From: Erythrobacteraceae bacterium | GTDB lineage: Bacteria; Pseudomonadota; Alphaproteobacteria; Sphingomonadales; Sphingomonadaceae | DNA length: 64,000 nucleotides | Direction of reading: 5' to 3' | Assembly: GCA_027486035.1 (NCBI GenBank) | Contig: JAIXPX010000034.1 | Coordinates: 1 to 64,000, forward strand | Part shown: piece after piece, positions 21,496-30,116 of the stretch | Position numbering within the stretch: the stretch's first letter is position 1 | Layout of the letters: every line of letters starts with the position of its first letter | The notes under the pieces: generated by a model | Seen by the model: the letters and a program-made list of their open reading frames with translations, nothing else | The model's database searches: none | What the model was told of the DNA's origin: nothing | Program-made: the position numbers and the translations under genes

Positions 21496-22647
21496 TTACA
21501 TGCCCGAACCCGGGCCGTAGGTCACTTCGACGCGACGGTTCTGAGCTTCGCGGACGCCGTCTGCAGTCGGGACCCGCGGCGAGCCCTCACCGAACGACTG
21601 GGTGGTCATCCGAGCCTCGGGGATACCGCGGCCGCCGAGGTAACCACGAACCGTATCGGCACGACGCTGCGCCAGGCCGAGGTTGTACTTCGGGGTGCCT
21701 GCGCGGTCGGTGTGACCGGCCAGCATGACCTTGGCGGTGCCGCAGTTGGCATAGGCGCTTGCGGCGCTGTCGAGAATGCGCGCGGCTTCAGGGGTGATGT
21801 CCGACTTGTCGAAGTCGAAGAACACGATGTACGGACCGGTGTTGCACGGCACGACCGGCGGAGCCGGCGGGGCCGGAGGCGGCGGCGGCGGAGCCACAGG
21901 AGCCGGTGCGGGAGCCGGTGCCACGGCGACCGCTTCAGGCGCCGGAGCCGGCTTGGCGCCACCGAAGTTGTAGGTCAGCGTCCCGAGCAGCGAGTGGCTG
22001 GTCATGTTGGTGTCGAGAGGGCGACCGATCGGATCGACAATGCCGACTTCCGGCATGTTGAAGTAGCGATACTTCAGGCCCACGTCCCACTTGCTGCTGA
22101 GCGGGGCGCGAATGCCCGCGAGAAGCTGCCAGGCGAAGCCGGTGTCCGCATCGTTCCAGATGCCGGGCGTGTTGGCGCTGACGCTGCCAATCATGTCGAC
22201 GCGTGCGATGCCGACACCGCCGCCGAAGAAGCCCTGCAAGCCATCATCGGCCCCGAAGTCGAACAGGGCATTGGCCATGAAGCTGAGCGCGTTCAGGTCG
22301 CCTGTCGCCGGGCGGGTGTCGGTGAAGCGGGTGAAGGTGCCCCCAGCGACCGGGCTGAGTGCAAGACCGACGTTGCCGGCGCTGACTTCCTTGAGCTTGG
22401 CGGTGCGATAGCCGACTTCGGCCTCGAGCCGGAAGGAACCGAAGTCATGGCCAACGATACCGGCCATGTCGTACCCGAGGCGATAGTTGGACTTGGCATT
22501 ATCGGCTACGCCGTTCACGTCGATCTGCTGATCTTCGATGAGCATGATGCCGCTGTTGCCTTCGATGTACCACTGATCGTCGCGGGCCATCGCAGGCGTG
22601 GCCAGCGCGGTCGAGGCCATCGCCATTCCAATGACGAGATTGCGCAT
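21496..22647 (-). CDS. OmpA family outer-membrane protein (beta-barrel plus peptidoglycan-binding domain)
   Basis: Signal peptide MRNLVIGMAMASTALATPAMA; Pro-rich linker; YIVFFDFDKSDITPEAARIL...GHTDRAGTPKYNLGLAQRRADTVRGYL. Confidence 0.93.
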   Translation of the reverse strand: MRNLVIGMAMASTALATPAMARDDQWYIEGNSGIMLIEDQQIDVNGVADNAKSNYRLGYDMAGIVGHDFGSFRLEAEVGYRTAKLKEVSAGNVGLALSPVAGGTFTRFTDTRPATGDLNALSFMANALFDFGADDGLQGFFGGGVGIARVDMIGSVSANTPGIWNDADTGFAWQLLAGIRAPLSSKWDVGLKYRYFNMPEVGIVDPIGRPLDTNMTSHSLLGTLTYNFGGAKPAPAPEAVAVAPAPAPAPVAPPPPPPAPPAPPVVPCNTGPYIVFFDFDKSDITPEAARILDSAASAYANCGTAKVMLAGHTDRAGTPKYNLGLAQRRADTVRGYLGGRGIPEARMTTQSFGEGSPRVPTADGVREAQNRRVEVTYGPGSGM

Positions 22648-22797
22648 ATCCAGAAATCCCCTTTTTGGTGTAAGCTGACGCATAATCCTTCTTTATCTTC
22701 TACCTGTAGCCGAGGCAAGTCGCCAAAGGCGGCCGCGTGTTGCAGGAATGTCTCAATTCCTTGTGGGCGGTATTTGCCCGATGCGCGTTCGATGCGT

Positions 22798-23199
22798 CTA
22801 GCCCGTCAGAATTCCGAGAGCCTTCAGGGCAGCAATGAGGGCGCTTATGGCGGTCCGGGCTTCCGCATCGACGATCGTGCCGCCCGACGGCAAGGGAGGG
22901 GCCAGAGCTACTTTCCAGCCCGACCGGAAAACCATCACTGCTTCGGCAGCCTGATCGAACAATGCCGTCCCCTGGACAGGCTCGATGAAGTGCCAGTCGC
23001 CGGCGATGCGCACCGCAACGCGATCCTCGCGCCCCGTCCAGGCCCCTGACGCGGGTGCCTTGATCCGGTAGCTCTCGCCGTCAGCCGCTGCGGCGGGAGG
23101 TGCGGATTGAGATGCCTTGACCGTGCGCATCTGGAGCGCGTCGAGCAGGCAGAGGGACTGGTTGACGAAGAACTCCTTCTGCGCCTGTCCCGCTAGCGT
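22798..23199 (-). pseudogene. DUF2793 phage/GTA protein lacking its native N-terminus
   Basis: Reading from the junction: LAGQAQKEFFVNQSLCLLDALQ...SYRIKAPASGAWTGREDRVAVRIAGDWHFIEPVQG...DAEARTAISALIAALKALGI; resembles the GQAQKE-type DUF2793 family. Confidence 0.75.
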
Positions 23200-23653
23200 G
23201 GCTGTGCTGCGGTCCGCGCAGTGCCTCGGGCTCGGCGGCGGAAAACAGCTGCGCCTGCGCTCCGCTGGGAAAGCGGATGCGGTGGAGCGAGGGCTCGTAG
23301 ACCAGCTTGCGGTCGGGACCGTAAACCGCCAGCAGCCCGCTGTCTCCCTCCACCATCACGGCGCGCGCTTCGGCTAGCGAGGCCGAGACCAGCGCGATGC
23401 GGGCATCGGGATTGGTATCGGCGATCATCCGCACCCATTCGGCGCCCGCACGGGTCTTGCCGAAGCCGCGTCCGGCCATGATCATCCAGATGCGCCAATT
23501 GCCCGGCGGAGGAAGCTGTTCATCGCGCGCGGCAAATTCCCAGAGGTAATCGAAACCGTTCCGTTCGGTCTGGTCCAGTTTCTTGCTGAGTGCGCGCCGG
23601 AACTGGTCGCCATCCTCGGATTCTTCCGTGAGGTCGTCATAGGGGCGGCTCAT
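23081..23653 (-). pseudogene. GTA/phage large terminase, truncated N-terminal ATPase half with out-of-frame tail
   Basis: GRGFGKTRAGAEWVRMIADTNPDARIALVSASLAEARAVMVEGDSGLL...LFSAAEPEALRGPQHSH then divergence into a non-terminase frame. Confidence 0.85.
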
Positions 23654-24111
23654 GCCGGCTTGCTTTCGGCTGCCGCCTTCTGGCGTGCCATGCGCCGCCG
23701 GATGTCTTCGATCTTGCGGTCGATCGATGCCCGCACTTCGGCAGCGCTCACATCGCGGACCTGGCCTGCGCCGCGCGTCTGGGTCTCGCGCTGGGTGGCG
23801 AGCAGGCGGATGGCGTTGGCGAAGTCGAACCTGTCGCCGTTTGCCGTCATCAGATCGCCCTCGCGCAGGCGGCGGATGACCTCGAGTTCGAGGTTGATAT
23901 AGCCGTCGGCCATGGCGGCCTGCCAGGCGCGTGCGAAGTCCGGTTCGGCGCGGCGGGCATGGTGGGCGCGGGCGGGCGTGACGCAGGCGGCATCGGCGGC
24001 GAGGGCGACGTTGGACGTCACGACGAGTGTTTCGAGGAAGCGTTTGCGCCAGTGGCGCCCCGGGGTGGTGGTATCGCTGCGCGAGGATCGGGCAGGCACG
24101 GGATCGGCCAT
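23650..24111 (-). CDS. GTA gp1-like (small terminase position) protein
   Basis: MADPVPARS...RKRFLETLVVTSNVALAADAACVTPARAHHARRAEPDFARAWQAAMADGYINLELEVIRRLREGD; directly upstream of the terminase remnant. Confidence 0.7.
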   Translation of the reverse strand: MADPVPARSSRSDTTTPGRHWRKRFLETLVVTSNVALAADAACVTPARAHHARRAEPDFARAWQAAMADGYINLELEVIRRLREGDLMTANGDRFDFANAIRLLATQRETQTRGAGQVRDVSAAEVRASIDRKIEDIRRRMARQKAAAESKPA

Positions 24112-24141
24112 CGGCACCTCTCCATGTGGCGGACGCAAGAA

Positions 24142-24171
24142 AGGCGGCGCTCCGTTTCCGGAGGGCCGCCT
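24142..24171 (-). terminator. Leader hairpin (attenuator-like) ahead of the GTA remnant
   Basis: On minus: AGGCGGCCCTCCGGAAACGGAGCGCCGCCT then TTCTT. Confidence 0.5.
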
Positions 24172-24203
24172 GGGGGCGAATCGCAATTTCTCGATGATGC
24201 CCT

Positions 24204-24252
24204 CTGATAACCAGAGAGCGTCACGATGTCAAGAAAAATAACCGATCCGGTT
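24204..24252 (-). promoter_or_regulatory. Putative sigma-70-type promoter with adjacent inverted repeat
   Basis: Minus strand: AACCGGATCGGTT inverted repeat then TTGACA-17 nt-TATCAG. Confidence 0.45.
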
Positions 24253-24282
24253 AATTGACGCTCCGGTCGGTGCGGGGAGGGC

Positions 24283-25509
24283 TCAGATGATTCCGATCGC
24301 CTTGCCTGCGCGTTCAAACATGCCGAGAATGGTCTGGACCTGTTCGGCAGAATGCTCCGCGCACAGCGAGCAGCGCAGCAAGGTCATGCCCGCCGGGGTC
24401 GCCGGGGGACGGGCGAGGTTGACGTAGAGACCCTCCTTGAGCAGCGCCTCCCACATCATCGCGCCGCGTTCGAGATCGGGCATGATCACGGCGATGATCG
24501 CGCTCTGCGGCGTCTCGGTGCCGAGCTTGAAGCCGAGATCGATGAGCCCCTTGTGCAGCGTGCGGCTGTTCTCCCACAGGTGCGCGCGCTTGTTGCCGCC
24601 ATGCATCAGCTTGCGGATCGAGGTGGCCGAGCTCGCCATCACGCTCGGTGGAAGGGCGGCCGTGAAGACATAGGGACGGCACACCAGGCGCATCACCTCG
24701 AACTTCGGGTGGTTCGAGACGCAGAAGCCCCCGACAGTGCCGACGCTTTTCGAGAAGGTGCCGATGATGAAATCGACGTCATCAAGAACGCCCTGCTCCT
24801 CGGCGACGCCGCGGCCGTGTTCGCCGATGAAGCCCATCGAGTGCGCTTCGTCGACCAGCACCATCGCGCCGTTTTCCTTGGCGATGCGGACCATCTCCTT
24901 GAGCGGGGCGACATCGCCCATCATCGAATAGACGCCTTCGAGCACCACCAGCTTGCCCGCGCCTTCCGGGATACGCTTCAGGCGCTTTTCCAGCGCCTCG
25001 ATGTCGTTGTGCTTGAAGGGCACGACCTCGGCCTTGCCCATCGCGCAGCCATCATAGATCGAGGCATGGCTGTCGATGTCGAGGATGATGTAGTCACCCT
25101 TGCCCGCCAGCGTCGAGATGATCCCGAGGTTCGCCTGGTAGCCGGTGGAGAAGACCATCGCGTGGTCCATCCCGTAGAATTCGCGCAGCGCCGCCTCGAC
25201 GTCGCGGTGGTCGCGGAAGGTGCCGTTCAACACGCGGCTGCCGGTGGTGCCGGCGCCGAAGCTCTCCATCGCCTCCTTGCCCGCCGCGATCACGTCCGGG
25301 TCGAAGGTCATCCCCATGTAGTTGTAGGTGCCCAGCAGGATCGTGTCGCGCCCGTTGCAGATCGCGCGGGTGGGCGAGAGCACCTGCTCCATCACGAGGT
25401 TGAACGGATCCTCGACACCTGCGGCAAGCAGCTGCTCGCGGGTCTGGATGATCGGATCGAACTTCGACAGAAGGTCGACGGGCTGGGCAGTGGTCAGGGT
25501 TTCGCTCAT
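24283..25509 (-). CDS. spt: Serine palmitoyltransferase (alpha-oxoamine synthase)
   Basis: DTILLGTYNYMGMTFDPDVIAAGKEAMESFG; FIIGTFSKSVGTVGGF; close to the sphingomonad SPT sequence as recalled. Confidence 0.92.
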   Translation of the reverse strand: MSETLTTAQPVDLLSKFDPIIQTREQLLAAGVEDPFNLVMEQVLSPTRAICNGRDTILLGTYNYMGMTFDPDVIAAGKEAMESFGAGTTGSRVLNGTFRDHRDVEAALREFYGMDHAMVFSTGYQANLGIISTLAGKGDYIILDIDSHASIYDGCAMGKAEVVPFKHNDIEALEKRLKRIPEGAGKLVVLEGVYSMMGDVAPLKEMVRIAKENGAMVLVDEAHSMGFIGEHGRGVAEEQGVLDDVDFIIGTFSKSVGTVGGFCVSNHPKFEVMRLVCRPYVFTAALPPSVMASSATSIRKLMHGGNKRAHLWENSRTLHKGLIDLGFKLGTETPQSAIIAVIMPDLERGAMMWEALLKEGLYVNLARPPATPAGMTLLRCSLCAEHSAEQVQTILGMFERAGKAIGII

Positions 25510-25521
25510 GGGAGGCCCTTA

Positions 25522-25764
25522 TCAGCTATCCTGCAGCTTGTGGACTGCCGCGACAAGCTGGCCCCAGTTTTCGATCTCGGCCTGCTGGTTCATCGAGATG
25601 ATGACGTCGAAGGCGTCCTCGATCTCGGCGACGAAATCCATCACGGTGAGGCTGTCGAATTCGAGATCGCCGGCAAAGGTGGTCGCGTCCTCGATGGCGA
25701 TTCCCTTCTTGTTGAAGGGTTCGACGAGAGCGCGGATACGGTTATCGACGTCTGCGGGGGTCAT
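25522..25764 (-). CDS. Acyl carrier protein, sphingolipid-associated
   Basis: DLEFDSLTVMDFVAEIEDAFDV (DSL phosphopantetheine site); just upstream of spt. Confidence 0.9.
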   Translation of the reverse strand: MTPADVDNRIRALVEPFNKKGIAIEDATTFAGDLEFDSLTVMDFVAEIEDAFDVIISMNQQAEIENWGQLVAAVHKLQDS

Positions 25765-25886
25765 GGGCAGGGTGCCTTCGTGCGGATCGGTTGTCGGGCG
25801 GGCGCTTGCCCGGTATTACGTTTGCAAAGCGGCGGATGATGCAGCTTGTCAAGCTTTGGCCGCGTGCCGCGCGATCCGGGGGGGTT

Positions 25887-26474
25887 ATGGGGGATAAGGG
25901 GATGCAGCCGAAAGCGGGGATCGATCCGGCCGGAGCCGCGCCCTCCATGCCATCGCCCTCGGGCTATTCGAACCACGCGATCCACCTCGTGCGCACCAGC
26001 CAGCAGCTCAACCTGATGCTGAGCCAGATGGCCGACGCCAAGGCCTCGATCCTGATGGGGGCGACCTTCCTCGTCTTCACCATCGCGGTGGGCCAGGCGA
26101 GGAACGGCTCGCTGCCGATCTCGCTCGGGGTGCTGGCGCTGTTTGCCTTCGTTTCGGCGATGTGCGCGGTCTTTGCCGTGCTGCCCTCGATCAGCAGCCC
26201 GACCTCGGCCCGGCTCAACGACGGCAAGCCCAACAAGCTGTTCTTCGGCTACTTCACCCATATGGACGAGGACGCATGGACCGACAGCATCCTCGCCGAA
26301 CTGCACGCCGACGAGACGGTGTTCCGCACCATGCTGCACGACATCTACCAGAACGGGCAGGTGCTCCAGCGCAAGAAGTACCGCTACCTCGCCTATGCCT
26401 ACAAGACCTTCATGGCGGGGCTGACGATCACCGCGATCACCTTCGCCATCGAATATGCCGCGAGCTTCGGCTGA
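25887..26474 (+). CDS. Pycsar-effector-like (DUF5706/PycTM) membrane protein
   Basis: AIHLVRTSQQLNLMLSQMADAKASILMGATFLVFTIAVG...two N-terminal TMs, C-terminal TM; start 25887 or 25902. Confidence 0.7.
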   Translation: MGDKGMQPKAGIDPAGAAPSMPSPSGYSNHAIHLVRTSQQLNLMLSQMADAKASILMGATFLVFTIAVGQARNGSLPISLGVLALFAFVSAMCAVFAVLPSISSPTSARLNDGKPNKLFFGYFTHMDEDAWTDSILAELHADETVFRTMLHDIYQNGQVLQRKKYRYLAYAYKTFMAGLTITAITFAIEYAASFG

Positions 26475-26476
26475 GG

Positions 26477-26839
26477 TCACACCAGCGCGTTCACCGCGTT
26501 CATGAAGGGGCCGATCGAGACCGGCTTGGAGAGATAGCCCTCGGCGCCGGCGGCGCGGATGCGTTCCTCGTCGCCCTTGGCCGCGAAGGCCGTCACCGCC
26601 AGCACCGGGATGCGCGCCAGCCGGCGGTCGCGCTTGGCCGCCTCGATCAGGTCGACGCCCGAAATGCCGCCCAGCTGGATGTCCATGATAATGAGATCGG
26701 GCGAGACCGCGCGCGCCGTGTCGAGCACCATGTGGCCCTCGGCCACCGGTTCGACCTCGAAGCCGTTCGCCTTGAGCACATCGCAGAACAATTTCCTGTT
26801 GAGGTCATTGTCCTCGACAACCATGATCCGCTTTGTCAC
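26477..26839 (-). CDS. divK: Single-domain response regulator, DivK-like
   Basis: KRIMVVEDNDLNRKLFCDVLKANGFEV...DLIIMDIQLGGISGVDLI...IPVLAVTAFAAKGDEERIRAAGAEGYLSKPVS, Caulobacter DivK pattern. Confidence 0.85.
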   Translation of the reverse strand: MTKRIMVVEDNDLNRKLFCDVLKANGFEVEPVAEGHMVLDTARAVSPDLIIMDIQLGGISGVDLIEAAKRDRRLARIPVLAVTAFAAKGDEERIRAAGAEGYLSKPVSIGPFMNAVNALV

Positions 26840-27170
26840 TGAACGCCCCGTTTATCTCCCGCTAACCAACTATACCCTCGCGAAGGACAGGACAATCCCG
26901 CATCACCCCGCATCCGAGCCGACGCAGCCGCAGGTTCTGGCGCTGGCGGCGCTCGGCTGGGTGCTGGAGAGCGAGGAGCGTGCGGCGCGCTATCTTGAAC
27001 TTACCGGCCTTGATCCCGAATCTCTGCGCGCCGGACTGGGCGATCCGGCGATCCTCGCTTCCCCCCTCGAATTTCTCGCCAACCACGAACCCGATCTGAT
27101 CCGCGCCGCCGAGGCACTGGCTGTCACGCCCGAGGAACTGGTCGCCGCCAAGGACGCTTTGCAATCATGA
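26823..27170 (+). CDS. DUF3572 family protein (start uncertain)
   Basis: QVLALAALGWVLESEERAARYLELTGLDPESLRAGLGDPAILASPLEFLANHEPDLIRAAEALAVTPEELVAA. Confidence 0.7.
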   Translation: MIRFVTERPVYLPLTNYTLAKDRTIPHHPASEPTQPQVLALAALGWVLESEERAARYLELTGLDPESLRAGLGDPAILASPLEFLANHEPDLIRAAEALAVTPEELVAAKDALQS

Positions 27171-27787
27171 CCCGCCCCCTGATCATTTCCGACTGCGACG
27201 AAGTGCTACTGCACATGGTCGCGCCCTTCAAGGACTGGCTGGAGGCCTCGCAGGGCGTGAGCTTCAACCTCGAGGGCCATAATTTCGCCGAGGCGCTGCG
27301 CTGGCAGGCGAGCGGCGAATTGCTGGCCCCGCCCGATATCTGGAAGATGCTGCGCAGCTTCTTCGACAACGAGATGGACTCGCAGATGCCCATCGCCGGC
27401 GCTGTCGAGGGGATCAACACCCTGGCCGAGAAGGCCGACGTGGTGATCCTCACGAACCTTGTCGATAATCACCGCGATGCGCGGGCCGAGCAGCTCGCCA
27501 AGGTCGGCATCAACGCCCGGGTCTTCACCAACCAGGGCCCCAAGGGCCCGGCGCTGAAGGCGATCATCGAGGAATACGCGCCCACACGTGCGCTGTTCAT
27601 TGACGATCTGGCCCAGCACCATGCGTCCGTGGCCGAAATCACCCCGGACGTGACCCGGCTTCACCTGTGCGGCGAGCCGATGATCGCCCATGCCATTGAT
27701 TGCGCCCACAAGGCGGGCCACGCCCATTCGCGGATCGACCGCTGGGACGAGGCGCTGCCCTGGCTGCTCGAACGACTGGAGGACTGA
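27167..27787 (+). CDS. HAD family hydrolase
   Basis: LIISDCDEVLLHMVAPFKDWL; VVILTNLVDNHRDAR; ALFIDDLAQHH. Confidence 0.85.
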   Translation: MTRPLIISDCDEVLLHMVAPFKDWLEASQGVSFNLEGHNFAEALRWQASGELLAPPDIWKMLRSFFDNEMDSQMPIAGAVEGINTLAEKADVVILTNLVDNHRDARAEQLAKVGINARVFTNQGPKGPALKAIIEEYAPTRALFIDDLAQHHASVAEITPDVTRLHLCGEPMIAHAIDCAHKAGHAHSRIDRWDEALPWLLERLED

Positions 27788-27790
27788 CCC

Positions 27791-28246
27791 ATGAGCTACA
27801 CTGCCAAACTCGCCGAACTCGGCATCACCCTGCCCAAGGCTGCCGCGCCGGTCGCCAGCTATGTGCCGGTGGTGGTGAGCGGCGGCATGGCCTTTGTCTC
27901 GGGACAGCTTCCCTTCGTGGATGGCGCAGTCGTGACCGGGCGGCTGGGCGATGATGTCAGCGTCGAGGACGGCAAGGCCGCCGCGCGCGCCTGCGGGCTG
28001 ATGATCGTGGCCCAGCTTCAGGCCGCCGGATTGCTCGATCAGGTCGAGCGGGTGGTGAAGCTCGGCGCCTTCATCAACTGCACCGCCGATTTCATCCAGC
28101 AGCCCGAAGTCGCCAATGGCGCATCGGACCTGATGGAGCAGATCTTCGGCGGTGCCGGCCAGCACGCCCGCGCTGCCGTGGGCGTCCCCGCCCTGCCGCG
28201 CGGCGCAGCGGTCGAGGTCGATGCGGTGGTCGCATTGCGAGCATGA
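27791..28246 (+). CDS. RidA family protein
   Basis: KLAELGITLPKAAAPVASYVPVVVSGGMAFVSGQLPF...AAVGVPALPRGAAVEVDAVVAL. Confidence 0.88.
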   Translation: MSYTAKLAELGITLPKAAAPVASYVPVVVSGGMAFVSGQLPFVDGAVVTGRLGDDVSVEDGKAAARACGLMIVAQLQAAGLLDQVERVVKLGAFINCTADFIQQPEVANGASDLMEQIFGGAGQHARAAVGVPALPRGAAVEVDAVVALRA

Positions 28247-28971
28247 CCGCAAGGCCCGCTCCGGACTGGCTGACCGGGTGGGAGTTTGCCCACCGCGGTC
28301 TGCATGGACCGGGGGGGGCGGAGAACTCGCTCGCCGCCGCCGAAGGCGCGATCGCGCGCGGCATGGGGATCGAGTGCGATATCCAGATGTCCGCCGACGG
28401 GGTGCCGATCGTGTTCCACGATTGGGAGCTGTCGCGCCTCACCTCCGTCGAGGGCATGGTCGGCGCGCAGACAGCCGCCGCGCTCGAGGCGCTGCACCTG
28501 CTCGGAACGGATCAGCACCCATCGCGGCTGGTGGATTTCCTCGTGGTGATTGCCGGGCAGGTGCCGCTGCTGGTCGAGATCAAGTCGCTGCCGGACTATG
28601 ATGTGACGCCCTCGTGCAAGGCTGTGGCCAGCGCAATCGCCGACTACGAAGGTGCTGTTGCGGTTATGAGTTTCGATCCACGTGTGCCAGAATGGTTCGC
28701 TCACAACGCGCCTGATGGGATACGAGGGCTGGTCGGCACCGACACCCACGAGAACGGCTTTCAGGGCGTGTGGCGCAAGCCAGACGTCCTGTCGCAAGCG
28801 CAGCCCGATTTCCTCGCCATCGACGTGCGCGATCTCCACCGGCCCGAGGCGGCAGCGTGGCGCGCCGCAGGCCATCCGCTGCTGACATGGACGGTCCGCT
28901 CGCCCGACACGCGGGCGAGCGGCCTTGCCCTTGCCGATGCGCTGATCGCGGAAGGGGAGGGGCTGGCGTGA
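28243..28971 (+). CDS. Glycerophosphodiester phosphodiesterase family protein
   Basis: EFAHRGLHGPGGAENSLAAAEGAIARGMGIECDIQMSADGVPIVFHDWELSRLT. Confidence 0.92.
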   Translation: MTARPAPDWLTGWEFAHRGLHGPGGAENSLAAAEGAIARGMGIECDIQMSADGVPIVFHDWELSRLTSVEGMVGAQTAAALEALHLLGTDQHPSRLVDFLVVIAGQVPLLVEIKSLPDYDVTPSCKAVASAIADYEGAVAVMSFDPRVPEWFAHNAPDGIRGLVGTDTHENGFQGVWRKPDVLSQAQPDFLAIDVRDLHRPEAAAWRAAGHPLLTWTVRSPDTRASGLALADALIAEGEGLA

Positions 28972-30116
28972 GCGACGCCCCGGACGAAGGTGGCCTCACC
29001 GTCCGCATTGCAAGCTCGGTCGGCACCTTCGATGCGGCCGAATGGAACGCGCTCGGCGGGAATGACAATCCCTTCGTCAGCCACGAATTCCTCACCGCGA
29101 TGGAGGATTCGGGGTCGGTCGGCCCCGGCACCGGCTGGGAGCCTGCGCCCATCGTCATCACCGGCGCGGACGGCAGACTGCTGGCGGCGATGCCCGCCTA
29201 TGCCAAGGGGCACAGCCAGGGCGAATATGTCTTCGACCATGCCTGGGCCGACGCCTGGCACCGCGCGGGCGGGCGCTACTACCCCAAGCTCCAGATCGCC
29301 GCGCCCTTCACGCCTGCGACCGGCCCGCGGCTGCTGCTCAGCGACGCGAGCTTCGCCCCGCACCTCCTCAAGGGCGCCGAGGCGGTTTGCCTGCAGAACA
29401 CGCTTTCCAGCGCCCATGCGACCTTCATCGACCCCGCCCAGCTTCCGCTGTTCGAACAGGCAGGCTGGATGCCGCGCGCCGACATCCAGTTCCACTGGTT
29501 CAACCGCGACTACGGCAGCTTCGAGGATTTCCTCGGGGCGCTCTCGTCGCGGAAACGCAAGGACCTGCGCAAGGAACGCGCGGCCGCGACCGAGGGGCTG
29601 ACGATCCGTCACCTCACCGGCAGCGACATCCGCGAGGAGCACTGGGACGCTTTCTGGGTGTTCTATCAGGACACTGGCGCGAGGAAGTGGGGGAGCCCCT
29701 ATCTGACCCGCGAGGCCTTCAGCCTGCTTGGGCAGAGGATGGGGGAGCGGATCGTGCTGATCCTCGCCTATGACGGCGAGGACGCCATCGCCGGGGCGCT
29801 GAACTTCGCCGGAAGGGATGCGCTCTACGGGCGCTACTGGGGCTGCACCCGCGAGGTGCGCTTCCTCCATTTCGAGCTGTGCTACTATCAGGCGATCGAC
29901 ATTGCGATCGCGCGCGGCCTCGCGCGGGTCGAGGCGGGCGCGCAGGGCGGGCACAAGCTCGCCCGTGGTTACGTGCCGGTGCAGACCTGGTCGGCGCACT
30001 GGATTGCCGATCCCGGCTTCCGCAGCGCTGTTGCCGATTTCCTCGAACGCGAACGCGCCGGGGTGGCGAGCGACCAGCTCTATCTCGGCAGCCGCACGCC
30101 CTTCAAGAAGGGTTAG
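28968..30116 (+). CDS. FemAB-like/DUF482 GNAT-type acyltransferase
   Basis: NPFVSHEFLTAMEDSGSV; QFHWFNRDYGSFEDFLGALSSRKRKDLRKER; GTG start overlapping the GDPD stop. Confidence 0.85.
   Translation: MSDAPDEGGLTVRIASSVGTFDAAEWNALGGNDNPFVSHEFLTAMEDSGSVGPGTGWEPAPIVITGADGRLLAAMPAYAKGHSQGEYVFDHAWADAWHRAGGRYYPKLQIAAPFTPATGPRLLLSDASFAPHLLKGAEAVCLQNTLSSAHATFIDPAQLPLFEQAGWMPRADIQFHWFNRDYGSFEDFLGALSSRKRKDLRKERAAATEGLTIRHLTGSDIREEHWDAFWVFYQDTGARKWGSPYLTREAFSLLGQRMGERIVLILAYDGEDAIAGALNFAGRDALYGRYWGCTREVRFLHFELCYYQAIDIAIARGLARVEAGAQGGHKLARGYVPVQTWSAHWIADPGFRSAVADFLERERAGVASDQLYLGSRTPFKKG

Noticed and set aside
21427-23049. 540-aa plus ORF across ompA and the GTA remnant
   Set aside because: Spans opposite-strand genes and a terminator; no family resemblance
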